NCBI RefSeq assembly: GCF_021412625.1
Contig: NZ_JAKCFI010000005.1
Span: forward strand, 186,001-250,000
DNA: 64,000 bases
Direction of reading: 5' to 3'
Source of the DNA: Myxococcus stipitatus
GTDB taxonomy: Bacteria > Myxococcota > Myxococcia > Myxococcales > Myxococcaceae
Position 1 is the first letter of the stretch; every line of letters begins with the position of its first letter. A program made the position numbers and the translations under genes. Below, one piece after another: positions 28,961 to 38,870 of this stretch. The notes under the pieces were generated by a model. The model saw nothing but the letters and a program-made list of their open reading frames with translations, did not search any database and was not told where the DNA came from.

Positions 28961-31834
28961 ATGAATCGCAAACCGATGGTCGCATTGGCGCTCGGAGTGG
29001 TCCTCTTGGGTGTGGGGCTGTGGAGGCTTGTTGCCTCGACATCCTCGCCCCCGACGCACGCGACGCAGGGCACCGTGTCAGGGTCGACGCCGCGAGGGCC
29101 GGACCAGGGGCCGAGCCCCTCGGATACCCGCGGCACGTCCGCCGCCGACGACACCTCGGGCTCCCCTCGGGTATCGCCCACGATGCGGGATGAAGAGGGC
29201 CTGCTCCTCGTCGAGGTCGTCGGCGCCGACGCCCGGGCGCTCCCGTCCGCTCGCGTGACCTTGTACTTCCTGGAGCCCGATCCTCCGGGAGCCGCGCCCG
29301 CGCGCTGGTTCATCGCGGGTGATGGAACCACGGACGCGGCGGGCCGGATCCAGTTCCCCGCGCGGCCCGGGCGCTATCTCGTCACCGCGAAGCGGGAGGG
29401 CCTGGCGCCCGCCCGAGCGGAAGTCTCCCGTCCCATCGGTGAAGCGCGCACGAAGCTCCGCCTGACGATGAGCACGGGCGCGGTGCTGGAGGGCCGCGTC
29501 GTCGAGCGCAAATCCGGCGCCGCCGTCGCGCTCGCCCAGCTCGAGCTGTCTCCGCTGACGACCCAGGGAACGGCGCGCGCCGCGTCGGACGCCGTCATCC
29601 CCGAGGAGAAGGCGACCCTCGCGTCCGATTCCCACGGCGTCTTCCGGATGGAGGGATTGGCACCCGGCGAATACCTGCTCGTCGCGAGCGCGCCCGGGCT
29701 CGCGTCCAAGCGCCTCCCCCGGGTCCGCGTTCCACGCTCCGGCCTCGTCATCGACCTCGAGCACTCCGCCTTCATCGAGGGCTTCGTGGAGCATCCAGGA
29801 GGAAAGCTGCCGGGGCCCGCTGTCGTCGTGGCCGCGGGAGTGGGAGCGCCGCGCGAGGTCGAGACGAGCCCGGAGGGCGGCTTCTCGCTCGAGGTGGAGC
29901 CCGGCGTCTACCAGGTCTCCGCGCGACAGGGCTCGCTGCGGGGCACGGCGCCCGGGAGCGTCGCGGTCGGTGGAGGGATGACCGTCCGCGATGTCCGCAT
30001 CCGGCTCGACGCCGCGGCCTCGCTCGTGGGGCAGGTGCGCGAGAAGGGCACCGGCCGCCCCATCCCGGACGCACACGTCTCCCTCCTGCCCGCCGGCCTC
30101 GCGTCCACCGGGGCGTCGTCCACGGAGCTCGCGCGCACCCGCTCGGGCGCCGACGGGCGCTTCGAGCTGACGGACCTCACCCCGGGCGTCGTCGCGCTCG
30201 TCGTGACCGCGCGTCCCCATCATGGGAAGCAGACGCGACAGGGGCTCGCCCTCCTCGCGGGCCAGCGCTTCGAGGTGGTCGTGGAGATGGACGCCACGGG
30301 CGACATCGAGGGCGTCGTGGTGGATGAACAGGAGCGCCCGCTCGCGGGCATCCACGTCACGCCCGAATACCTCTGGCGCATGCACACGGTCGAAGGCGCG
30401 GCCGACACCGTCACCGGACCCGACGGCACCTTCCGGCTGACCTCGCTTCCCGCCGGGAATCTGCTCGTGGCGGCGCGGCGCGAGGGCAGCCTGACGCACG
30501 CGCGAGAGAAGGTCACCGTCGTCCCCCGGCAGACCGCGAAGGTCCGACTCCAGCTCGTCGGCGAGGGCACCCTGGAAGGCAGCGTCAAGATGGAGGACGG
30601 GAGCGCGCCGGCGGAGCCCGCCACCATTCAGGTGCAGCGGGTCGACGCGGCGCGGACCGAGGCCCTCCAGACCACGAGCGCGGCGGATGGGACCTTCTCC
30701 GTGCGTGTGAAGACGGGCCGCTACCGGGTCGCGGGCTGGCTCACGCAGACCGGCGCCACGACCGACGACAAGGTGGTCGAGGTCGAGACCGACAAGAGCC
30801 AGCGCGCCGACCTGAAGGTTCGCGAGGTGCGCACGTCCATCACCGTCACCGTGCTCGAACCCAACGGCGCACCGAGCGTCGGCGCCACCGTGATGATGGG
30901 ACCGGTGGGCAAGAACGACGTCCTCGTCGAGGACGTCACGGACCTCACGGGCCGGACGGTGGTCCCCGCGGATGACCTGGGAGTCCCCGCGGTCCGCGTG
31001 TGGGCCACGCAAGGAGGCCGCCGGGGAGACGTGGCCTCGCACCCCACCACCCAGCGCGAGGTCACGGTCCAGCTCGGCGCGGCGGGTGTCGTTCGAGGCA
31101 CCGTGCGCTCCGCGGGAGGCCGCGCCGTGGAGCGCTTCCACCTCGTGGTGTCGTCGACACGTGCCGACGAGGACTACCTCACACGCAAGGAGCAGGACTT
31201 CCAGGGCGACCACTTCGTCGTCGAGGACGTCGCCGTGGGCCCCGTGGTGCTCACCGCCACCCTGCCCGATGGTCGCGCGGGAACGGTGAACGCGACCACG
31301 GCCCCGGGTGCCCCCGTGGACGTCGAGGTGGTGGTCGAAGCCGGTGGCGGAATCACGGGGCGGCTGGTCGACGCGAAGGGGGCTCCCATCGACCGGGGCG
31401 TCGTGGACATCGACGGCATCTCCTCCCCCGCCACCGGGCCGGATGGACGGTTCCGCGTGGCGGACGTGGCGCCGGGAGAGCACCAGCTCATCGCCTGGTC
31501 TCCGAAGCTGGAGCGAACGGCGCGGAAGCTGACGCTGACCGCGGGCAAGGTGCAAGACCTCGGCGACGTGAAGCTCGACCCGCCTCGCGTCGAGTCCGGC
31601 AGGCTGGGCGTCTACTTCGGCATGGCGGGACGGGACGTCATCATCGTCAACCTGCTCGACGCGCACCGGGGCCTGCTCCAGGAGGGGGACGTGGTGAAGA
31701 GCATCGACGGCGCGGTGGTGCTCGACGTGGGCGAGGCCCGCGCACGTGAGCTGGGGGCGCCAGGCAGTCCAGCGACGCTCGTCATCCACCGGAGCTCGGG
31801 CCCCCTGACCGTCGTCCTGAACCGAGCACCCTGA
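28961..31834 (+). CDS. Membrane-anchored protein with multiple carboxypeptidase-regulatory-like domains and C-terminal PDZ
   Basis: A protein of 957 residues. KPMVALALGVVLLGVGLWRLV at the N-terminus is a single membrane anchor or uncleaved signal. The body contains about eight beta-sandwich repeats of the CarboxypepD-regulatory/SdrD-B type, each with a core like GxVxxxxGxPIPDAHVSLL..GRFELTDLTPG. The last 75 residues form a PDZ-like domain (LGVYFGMAGRDVIIVNLLDAHRGLLQEGDVVKSIDG). A ribosome site (GGGGAGGG) precedes the ATG. Likely an extracytoplasmic binding or assembly scaffold. There are many paralogues of this type in myxobacteria. Confidence 0.85.
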   Translation: MNRKPMVALALGVVLLGVGLWRLVASTSSPPTHATQGTVSGSTPRGPDQGPSPSDTRGTSAADDTSGSPRVSPTMRDEEGLLLVEVVGADARALPSARVTLYFLEPDPPGAAPARWFIAGDGTTDAAGRIQFPARPGRYLVTAKREGLAPARAEVSRPIGEARTKLRLTMSTGAVLEGRVVERKSGAAVALAQLELSPLTTQGTARAASDAVIPEEKATLASDSHGVFRMEGLAPGEYLLVASAPGLASKRLPRVRVPRSGLVIDLEHSAFIEGFVEHPGGKLPGPAVVVAAGVGAPREVETSPEGGFSLEVEPGVYQVSARQGSLRGTAPGSVAVGGGMTVRDVRIRLDAAASLVGQVREKGTGRPIPDAHVSLLPAGLASTGASSTELARTRSGADGRFELTDLTPGVVALVVTARPHHGKQTRQGLALLAGQRFEVVVEMDATGDIEGVVVDEQERPLAGIHVTPEYLWRMHTVEGAADTVTGPDGTFRLTSLPAGNLLVAARREGSLTHAREKVTVVPRQTAKVRLQLVGEGTLEGSVKMEDGSAPAEPATIQVQRVDAARTEALQTTSAADGTFSVRVKTGRYRVAGWLTQTGATTDDKVVEVETDKSQRADLKVREVRTSITVTVLEPNGAPSVGATVMMGPVGKNDVLVEDVTDLTGRTVVPADDLGVPAVRVWATQGGRRGDVASHPTTQREVTVQLGAAGVVRGTVRSAGGRAVERFHLVVSSTRADEDYLTRKEQDFQGDHFVVEDVAVGPVVLTATLPDGRAGTVNATTAPGAPVDVEVVVEAGGGITGRLVDAKGAPIDRGVVDIDGISSPATGPDGRFRVADVAPGEHQLIAWSPKLERTARKLTLTAGKVQDLGDVKLDPPRVESGRLGVYFGMAGRDVIIVNLLDAHRGLLQEGDVVKSIDGAVVLDVGEARARELGAPGSPATLVIHRSSGPLTVVLNRAP

Positions 31835-32018
31835 CCCCTCGCCGCCCGAGCGCCTCGCGCCACCAGGCGCTCACCCATCCGACGGCCAACACCCCACCCG
31901 CCCAAGCGTCCTGCGGTGGACGCGGGAGCGCCACCCGGGTGCCGATAGCCCCTGCGTGGCGTCGACCCGAACTCCATCCTGCGCGTCGCGCGGATGTGAC
32001 GCCGCCGGGAGGTCCGCC

Positions 32019-35000
32019 GTGGGAGTCCTCGACTTGATGCTCCGCTGGCCGGTGCTCCGCCAGCTGCTGCGTGGCGACGGCATGGCGCTCGGGGACACGG
32101 CGATGAGCGAGCGCAGCCGCACGCTCGAGCCACGCACCACCCAGGCCGACCGCGTCGTCAAATCGGTCTGCCCCTATTGCGCGGTGGGTTGCGGACAAGA
32201 CGTCTACGTCAAGGACGAGCGCATCCTCGACATCGAGGGCGACCCGGACTCGCCCATCTCCCGGGGACGCTTGTGCCCGAAGGGCGCCGCCACCTTCCAG
32301 CTCGTCACCGGAACACATCGCATCCAGGACGTCCTCTACCGCCGTCCAGGCGGCACGACATGGGAGCCCATCCCCTTGGAGCGGGCCATGGACATGGTGG
32401 CCGAGCGCGTGAAGCGCACGCGGGACGCCACCTGGGAGGAGCGGGACGTCAACGGCCTCGTCGCGCGGCGCACCCTCGGCATCGCGCACCTGGGCGGCGC
32501 CACGCTGGACAACGAGGAGAACTACCTCATCAAGAAGCTCTTCACCGCGCTCGGCGTCGTGCAGGTGGAGAACCAGGCAAGGATATGACACGCCTCGACG
32601 GTGCCCGGTCTGGGCATCACGTTCGGACGTGGCGGGGCCACGACCTTCCAGCAGGACCTGCGCAACGCTGACTGCATCGTCATCCAGGGCTCCAACATGG
32701 CCGAGGCGCACCCCGTGGGCTTCCAGTGGGTCATGGAAGCCAAGGCCCGGGGCGCGACGCTCATCCATGTCGACCCGCGCTACACGCGCACGAGCGCCAT
32801 GGCGAACCTCCACGTTCCCATCCGCGTCGGCTCCGACATCGCCTTCCTCGGCGGGCTGGTGCGCTACGTGCTGGAGAACGAGCGCTACTTCAAGGACTAC
32901 GTCGTCCACTACACCAACGCGGCCAACATCCTCCGCGAGGACTTCCAGGACACCGAGGAGCTGGGCGGTCTGTTCAGCGGCTTCATCTCCGAGGAGAGCA
33001 AGTACGACGTCACCTCGTGGGGCTACGCGGACGTCGGCGGCCCGGTGCCCGCCGCGGGCCACAAGGAACTGTACGCGGAGCCCGGCGCCGGCGCGGGTCA
33101 TTCCCATCACACGCGGGTCACCGAGGCGCCCCGCGACGAGACGCTCCAGCACCCGCGCTGTGTCTTCCAGGTGCTGCGCCGTCACTTCCAGCGCTACACG
33201 CCGGAGATGGTCACCCGGGTCTGCGGCGTGCCGGAGGCGCTGTTCCTGAAGGTGGCCCAGGCGCTCTGCGAGAACTCGGGGCGCGAGCGCACCAGCGCCT
33301 TCTGCTACGCCGTGGGGTGGACGCAGCACTCGGTGGGCGTGCAGTACATCCGCACCGCCACCATCCTCCAATTGCTCCTGGGCAACATCGGTCGCCCCGG
33401 CGGCGGCATCCTCGCGCTGAGGGGCCACGCCTCCATCCAGGGCTCCACCGACATCCCCACCCTCTTCAACCTGCTCCCCGGCTACCTGCCGATGCCGACG
33501 GCGTCGCACCACCCACACCTCGAGGCCTACCTGAAGAGCCACACCTCCGGCTCGGGTTGGTGGAGCAACTTCCCCAAGTACATGGTGTCGCTGCTCAAGG
33601 CCTGGTTCGGTGACGCGGCGACGCGAGAGAATGACTTCTGCTTCGACCACCTGCCCCGCCTGAGCGGAAACCATTCGCACATGCAGACCGTGGCGGACAT
33701 GGTGGATGGGCGCGTGAAGGGCTACTTCGTCATGGGCGAGAACCCCACCGTGGGCGCCATGAACGGAGCGTTCCAGCGCAAGGGATTGCGCCAGCTCGAC
33801 TGGCTTGTGGTGCGCGACCTCGCCCTCATCGAGACCGCCGAGTTCTGGCGGACCGCCCCCGAAATCCAACGCGGGGACGTGCGGTCCGAGGACATCCGCA
33901 CCGAGGTCTTCTTCTTCCCCGCCGCCGCGCACACGGAGAAGGACGGCTCCTTCACCAACACCCAGCGCCTGCTCCAGTGGCACCACGCGGCCGTTCCACC
34001 TCCTGGCGCCGCGCGCAGCGAGCTGCACTTCATGTTCCACCTGGGACGCAGGTTGAAACGCCTGTATGCCGACTCGCGCGAGGCGAAGGACCGCGCGCTG
34101 CGGGAGCTGACGTGGGACTACCCCACGCAAGGCCCCATCGAGGAACCGAGCGCCGAGGCGGTGCTCGCCGAAATCAATGGCTACACGTGGGCGGATCGCC
34201 AGCCGGTGAGCGGCTTCACCGCGCTGAAGGATGACGGCACCACCGCGTGCGGCTGTTGGATCTACTCCGGCGCCTACGCGGACGGCGTCAACCAACCGGC
34301 GCGCCGCAGGCCCGGGCGCGAGCAGACCTGGGTGGCGCCCGAGTGGGGCTGGGCCTGGCCCGCCAACCGCCGGCTGCTCTACAACCGTGCCTCGGCGGAC
34401 CCCGAGGGGCGGCCATGGAGCGAACGAAAGAAGTACGTCTGGTGGGACGCGGGCCAACGGCGCTGGACGGGCGAGGACGTGCCCGACTTCATCGTGGATC
34501 GCCCACCGGACTACCGCCCGCCCCCGGGCGCGAGGGGAGTGGACGACATCCGGGGCGATAATCCGTTCATCATGCAGTCGGACGGCAAGGCGTGGCTCTT
34601 CGCGCCCAGCGGGGTGATGGATGGGCCGCTGCCCACCCACTACGAGCCGCAGGAATCGCCGGTGAAGAATCCGCTGTACGAACAGCAGTGCAATCCCACG
34701 CGCCTCGAATGGCCGCGCCGTGGGAACCCGTACCACCGGGCGTGGAGCGACCCGCGCTTCCCCTTCGTCCTCACGACGTACCGGCTCACCGAGCACCACA
34801 CCGCGGGCGGCATGAGTCGCTGGCTGTCCTGGCTCAGCGAGCTGCAACCCGAGCAGTTCTGCGAAGTGTCTCCCGAGCTGGCTCGCGATCGCGGTCTCCA
34901 CAATGGCGGCTGGGCCACGCTGCGGACGGCGCGCGGGGACCTCGAATGCCGGGTGCTCGTCACCGAGCGGATGAGGCCCCTGAAGCTGAATGGGACCTGG

Positions 35001-35291
35001 GTCCACCAGGTGGGCATCCCCTATCACTGGGGCGTCGCGGGCCGCATCCGCGCGGACGGGGCCAATGAGCTGCTGCCCCTGGTGGCGGACGCGAACGTGG
35101 ACATCCAGGAGTCGAAGGCGCTGACGTGCGACGTCGTCGCGGGACGACAGGCCAGCCGCGCCCGGGCGGCGACCGGCGCCACCCAGCCCGCCCTCCCCGA
35201 GGGCATGCCCCAGGCCCGACGCGACAGCCTCCAACTGGGGACGCTGTCCCACGTTCCGTCGCAGCAGCCGAAGAAGGACGAGGAGCGATAG
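32019..35291 (+). CDS. fdnG: Selenocysteine-containing formate dehydrogenase, molybdopterin subunit
   Basis: The reading frame runs from GTG 32019 (GGGAGG 6 nt upstream) to 35291, with one in-frame TGA at 32586-32588, codon 190. The residues before it (VENQARI) and after it (HAST, then GITFGRGGATTFQQDL) align with the selenocysteine site of formate dehydrogenases, which reads NQAR-[V/I]-U-H-x-x-T. A SECIS-like hairpin follows. The protein is 1090 residues with selenocysteine. The [4Fe-4S] site is C51-P-Y-C-A-V-G-C with a fourth Cys in GRLCPKG; the bis-MGD domains follow. No twin-arginine signal is present, unlike E. coli FdnG, so it may face the cytoplasm. An annotation pipeline would split it into two genes. 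Confidence 0.92.
32586..32618 (+). promoter_or_regulatory. UGA selenocysteine codon plus SECIS-like hairpin
   Basis: The TGA at 32586-32588 is followed by an 11-nt linker and then a hairpin at 32600-32618: stem GGUGCCC pairing with GGGCAUC (seven pairs, one G-U) and apical loop GGUCU. The E. coli fdhF SECIS has the same 11-nt distance and the same GGUCU loop. It should bind SelB carrying Sec-tRNA. Based on reading the sequence and known fdhF/fdnG SECIS elements; folding energy was not computed. Confidence 0.88.
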
Positions 35292-35294
35292 CGC

Positions 35295-36092
35295 ATGAGC
35301 CGCAAGGGCTTCTTCACCGACTCGACCGTGTGCATCGGCTGCAAGGCGTGCGAGGTCGCCTGCAAGCAATGGAACCAGCTGCCCGACGACGGGTTCCACT
35401 TCACGGCCATGTCCTATGACCACACCGGGGCCCTGGGGGCCTCGACCTGGCGGCATGTCGCCTTCGTGGAGCGGGCCGAGCCCCTGCCGGGACACGTCAC
35501 CGGCGTGGGGGACTTCTCGTGGCTCATGTTGTCGGACGTGTGCAAGCACTGCCAACGCGCCGGCTGCCTGGAGTCGTGTCCCACCGGCGCCATCGTCCGC
35601 ACGGAGTTCGACACGGTGTACGTCCAGCCGGATGTCTGCAACGGCTGCGGCTACTGCGTGGTGAACTGCCCCTTCGGCGTCATCGACCGACGCCCGGATG
35701 ACGGGCGCGCGTGGAAGTGCACCCTCTGCTACGACCGGCTGGGCGAGGACATGACACCCGCCTGCGCGAAGGCGTGTCCCACGGAGTCCATCGTCTACGG
35801 CGACCTCGAGGCCTTGCATGCGCGCGCGGAGCGTCGCGTCGAGCAACTCCACGAGCAGGGACTCGTCAGCGCGTACCTGTATGGGCAGGACGCGCGGAGC
35901 CAGCCGGGGACGGGGGGCCTCAACGCGTTCTCGCTGTTGGTGGATCGCCCGGAGGTCTACAACCTCCCGCCGGATCCGGTGGTCCCGACGATGAAGGCGA
36001 AGCAGGCCTGGGGCGCGGTGGCCGTCGGCGCGCTCGGCATGTTCGCGATGGCCGTGGGCGCCGTGCTGGTGGGACGGGAGACACGCCCATGA
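35295..36092 (+). CDS. fdnH: Formate dehydrogenase iron-sulfur subunit with C-terminal membrane anchor
   Basis: A protein of 265 residues with four ferredoxin-type cysteine sets: CIGCKACEVAC near the N-terminus, CKHCQRAGCLESCP, CNGCGYCVVNCP and CTLCYDRLGEDMTPACAKACP. It would carry four [4Fe-4S] clusters and move electrons from the molybdenum subunit to the membrane. The C-terminal stretch AWGAVAVGALGMFAMAVGAVLVG is a transmembrane anchor. It starts 3 bp after the catalytic subunit stop and overlaps the NrfD-type gene by 4 bp, so the three form one operon. Confidence 0.93.
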   Translation: MSRKGFFTDSTVCIGCKACEVACKQWNQLPDDGFHFTAMSYDHTGALGASTWRHVAFVERAEPLPGHVTGVGDFSWLMLSDVCKHCQRAGCLESCPTGAIVRTEFDTVYVQPDVCNGCGYCVVNCPFGVIDRRPDDGRAWKCTLCYDRLGEDMTPACAKACPTESIVYGDLEALHARAERRVEQLHEQGLVSAYLYGQDARSQPGTGGLNAFSLLVDRPEVYNLPPDPVVPTMKAKQAWGAVAVGALGMFAMAVGAVLVGRETRP

Positions 36093-37234
36093 GCACGGAG
36101 CTCCCCGGACAGGAATCGCTGTTGGACCGCCTCCAGCGCAAGCGCGACGGCCGCAACGTGGACCCGAGGCTGGGGACGCTGCTCGGCGAGGGCTCGCACC
36201 AACGCGTGAAGGACCCGGACGTCGCCTTCCCCATCCACGGCCCGCGCACGCAGGCAGAGCCGGACGCTGGCGCCTCGCCGACCTATCACGGACTGCCCGT
36301 CATCAAGCAGCCCGTGTGGATCCCCACCATCCCCACCTATCTCTACGTGGGAGGTGTCTCGGGAGCCGCGAGCCTCCTGGGGCTCGCGCTGGACCTCCAT
36401 GGGAACCGGCCGCTGCGGCGGCTCGCGCTGCGCTGCCAGCAGGTGGGCACGGCCGGGGACATGCTGAGCGCCGGGCTGTTGATCGCCGACCTCGGCCGAC
36501 CCGAGCGCTTCCTCCACATGCTGCGCGTCCTCCGCCCCACCTCGCCCATGAGCATGGGCTCCTGGGTGCTGGCGCTCTCCGGAGGACTGAACACGGTGGC
36601 CCTGGTGCTCGGGCGCGCGCGAGGCATCCTCGGAACCTTGGGCAGGGTGTCGGGTGCCACGGCGGGGCTGTTGGGCATGCCGCTGGCGGGCTACACGGCG
36701 GTGCTGCTGTGCAACTCAGCGGTGCCCGTGTGGCAGGCGACGCGCCGGACGCTGCCGCTGTTCTTCATGGCTTCGGCCACGGCCAGCGCGGGCAGCCTGC
36801 TGTCGCTGCTCCCCCACTCCGAGGAGGAGGCCCGCGTGCTGCGCCCCTATCGCCTGGCGGGCAAGGTCGCGGAGCTCGCCTGCGGCGTGGCGGTGGAGCG
36901 TGACGCGCGACGAACCCCCGGGGTGGCGAAGCCCTTGTCCCTGGGCACCTCCGGGGCGCTGTGGCGGACCTCCCGCGCGTGCTCGGCGGCGGGGCTGGTA
37001 CTGGACGCACTCCCAGGCCGACGGCGTTGGAAGCAGGTCGCCGCCGACACGCTGACGACCGCGGGCGCAATCCTTGCGCGCTTCGCGGTGTTTCATGCGG
37101 GCAAACAGTCCGCGAGGGACCCTCGGGCCACGTTCGAGTCGCAGCGGGCGGGCCATGGCGCGGCGGAGGTCCTGGGCCACGCGGTGGCCTCGGACGGCAA
37201 ACCGCTGAGCTTCCCCCTGCCCGTGGTGCGCTGA
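36089..37234 (+). CDS. NrfD/PsrC-type membrane subunit of formate dehydrogenase complex
   Basis: A protein of 381 residues. The first 85 residues are soluble and Pro-rich with PVWIPTIPTYLYVGGVSGAAS leading into the first membrane helix. About seven to eight membrane segments follow with the NrfD-like GDMLSAGLLIADLGRPERFLHMLRVLRPTSPMSMGSW. The conserved arginines and the GRP-E-R-F motif fit quinone-interacting NrfD/PsrC proteins. It replaces the cytochrome b subunit of E. coli FdnI and would pass electrons to the quinone pool. ATG at 36089 overlaps the previous stop (ATGA). Confidence 0.9.
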   Translation: MSTELPGQESLLDRLQRKRDGRNVDPRLGTLLGEGSHQRVKDPDVAFPIHGPRTQAEPDAGASPTYHGLPVIKQPVWIPTIPTYLYVGGVSGAASLLGLALDLHGNRPLRRLALRCQQVGTAGDMLSAGLLIADLGRPERFLHMLRVLRPTSPMSMGSWVLALSGGLNTVALVLGRARGILGTLGRVSGATAGLLGMPLAGYTAVLLCNSAVPVWQATRRTLPLFFMASATASAGSLLSLLPHSEEEARVLRPYRLAGKVAELACGVAVERDARRTPGVAKPLSLGTSGALWRTSRACSAAGLVLDALPGRRRWKQVAADTLTTAGAILARFAVFHAGKQSARDPRATFESQRAGHGAAEVLGHAVASDGKPLSFPLPVVR

Positions 37235-37353
37235 GGGCGTGCAAAACGTGCGCGGAGGACGGGTCCCCCGCGCCTCCGGGAGCCAGGCCGGGGCTGCACT
37301 CGGAGTAGGAGATTCAACAGCCCCTCCCTTTTGGGCCCGAGGAGCGATACACC

Positions 37354-38469
37354 TTGGGCACCATGGCCGAGACCTCTTCGCTCAACATTCCCACTGTCGA
37401 CCTCGCCGACCTCGCCTCGGGGGACGCGTCCCGCATCGAGACCGCCGCGGCGGCGCTGCGTGAGGCCTTCGGCGTCTTCGGCCTCGTCTACATCAAGAAC
37501 CACGGCGTCGATACGCAGGCGCTGAACCGCTTCTACGACGCCTTCGCGGCCTTCATCGCGCGGCCCGCCGAGGAGAAGAAGCCCTACGGGCGCGCGGACA
37601 TCTGGTACCAGCGCGGCTGGACGCCCCCGAACACCGAGGTGGCCGTCGCCAGCAATGGCCAGCCGGACTTCAAGGAGTGCTACTTCGTCGCCCCCTACCC
37701 CAACGACGAGGTCGGCGCGATGGAGTTCCCGGAGCTGTACCCGGAGAACGTCTGGCCGGCGAACCCTCCGCCGTACTTCCAGGACGGCCTCATGACGCTG
37801 GGCCGCTCGCTCCACGAGGCGGGCCTGAAGCTGCTGCGTGGCTCCGCGCTGGCCCTGGGCCTTCCGGAGGACGCCTTCACGAAGCTCTGCGAGCGCGCCC
37901 CGCACGTCACGCGCTCCCTCCAGTACCTGCCGCTGAAGCCCGAGCAGGTGGACACCGACATCGTCTGGGGCGAGGAGCACACGGACTTCAACCTCCTCAC
38001 GCTGCTGCCCGGAGGCCGTTTCCTCGACCCCGAGGGACGCCCCGCGGCCGCGCCCGACAACAAGAGCGGTCTCTATCTGCGCACCCGCGCCACGGACGCG
38101 GAGCCCCAGGGCCGCAAGGTCCGCGGCACCGCCCCGGCTGGCTGCATCGTCGCCCAGGTGGGTCAGCAGCTGGAGATCCTCACGGGCGGGACGTTCCTGG
38201 CCACGCCCCACGTCATCACCGCGCCGGGCGTCTCTGGCTGGCAGCGCCAGTCCGCCGCGCACTTCATCCACGTGCACACCAGCCACGTGCTCTTCCCGAT
38301 GGAGAAGTTCCGCACGCCCGCCGCCGTGCGGAACTACGCCCCGCCGGTCCTCACCGGCACCTACGACATCAAGACGCTCGTCGACATCGGCCTGGCTCCG
38401 CCGAGCGCGCTCGACAAGCTCGGCTACCGGCACTACGACCGCCTCAACCGCCAGCGCGCGGGAGAGTGA
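37354..38469 (+). CDS. 2-oxoglutarate/Fe(II)-dependent (isopenicillin N synthase-like) oxygenase
   Basis: A protein of 371 residues from TTG 37354, which has GAGGAG 9 nt upstream; ATG 37363 is an alternative start. The N-terminal part is of the DIOX_N type (IPTVDLADLASGD, REAFGVFGLVYIKNHGVD). The jelly-roll core carries the iron site His-x-Asp in GEEHTDFNLLTLL and a later His in LATPHVITAPG. The substrate is unknown; relatives act on amino acids and small metabolites. It stands alone downstream of the formate dehydrogenase operon with a 119 bp gap. Confidence 0.87.
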   Translation: MGTMAETSSLNIPTVDLADLASGDASRIETAAAALREAFGVFGLVYIKNHGVDTQALNRFYDAFAAFIARPAEEKKPYGRADIWYQRGWTPPNTEVAVASNGQPDFKECYFVAPYPNDEVGAMEFPELYPENVWPANPPPYFQDGLMTLGRSLHEAGLKLLRGSALALGLPEDAFTKLCERAPHVTRSLQYLPLKPEQVDTDIVWGEEHTDFNLLTLLPGGRFLDPEGRPAAAPDNKSGLYLRTRATDAEPQGRKVRGTAPAGCIVAQVGQQLEILTGGTFLATPHVITAPGVSGWQRQSAAHFIHVHTSHVLFPMEKFRTPAAVRNYAPPVLTGTYDIKTLVDIGLAPPSALDKLGYRHYDRLNRQRAGE

Positions 38470-38493
38470 TCCGGCGTCCGCCCGGCATCAATC

Positions 38494-38521
38494 ACAGACA
38501 TAAAACATAGCCACTGTCTGT
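38494..38521. terminator. Inverted repeat after the oxygenase gene, terminator-like
   Basis: Arms ACAGACA (38494-38500) and TGTCTGT (38515-38521) enclose an AT-rich 14-nt loop (TAAAACATAG plus CCAC), followed by CTTT. The stem is short and the T-run is weak, so it could be a terminator for the oxygenase gene or an operator. The AT-richness is unusual for this genome. Confidence 0.35.
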
Positions 38522-38600
38522 CTTTGAGGATGCTCTCGCGGCCTGCCCCCAGCGGCGGACCGCACGAGCGTCGTCGCGCGCGGTTCGACCCGGGCTTCCC

Positions 38601-38870
38601 CTGGAAAATGGCTGAAGGCGTGTTCATGTAGGCACGGCTCGCCATCCAGCCCTCCGTCCATGCCGTTACCCCTGAGCGGAGGCCCTGGAAATCACTGATG
38701 ATGTGTTCATGTAGGCATTACCGATTCAGGGGCGTTGCGCGGATGCCGGGTGGCGCGGCGAAAAATGGCTGAGGTTGCGTTCAGGTAGGCATGGATGTTC
38801 CAGGGGACTCCGAGCCCCCCTTCGACACGGGCGTCTCGCCCCTGGCAAAAATGCCTGAAGCCATGTTCAG
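38601..38870 (+). promoter_or_regulatory. Four spaced copies of a 33-37 nt motif upstream of a VOC gene
   Basis: Copies lie at about 38601-38634, 38685-38717, 38759-38792 and 38842-38876. The shared part is AAAATGGCTGAA-N6-TTCA, then usually TGTAGGCA. Each holds an imperfect palindrome TGA[A/T/G]-N6-TTCA; the fourth is a perfect CTGAA-N6-TTCAG. Palindrome centres are 83, 74 and 86 bp apart, near 8, 7 and 8 helical turns. In three copies the plus strand could also encode very short peptides such as MAEGVFM-stop. They are probably operator sites of a dimeric regulator or degenerate duplications of the gene start. Confidence 0.5.

Noticed and set aside
32589..32601. Second gene start at the GTG after the TGA
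   Set aside because: Reading as a separate gene would begin in the middle of the molybdenum domain. Homology continues through the TGA with no gap, so read-through to selenocysteine is preferred.
31782..35852. Minus-strand open frame of 1356 residues opposite formate dehydrogenase
   Set aside because: Antisense of a well-supported gene; Arg/His/Gly-rich without domains.
38581..38605. GGTTCGACCC, resembling a tRNA T-loop
   Set aside because: No T-stem pairing, no acceptor or anticodon arm around it. It falls next to the first repeated motif and is not a tRNA.
38760..38785. TGGC...TTGC, considered as a sigma-54 promoter
   Set aside because: Spacing is TGGCTG-N3-TTGC, not the required five bases, and other copies lack TTGC.
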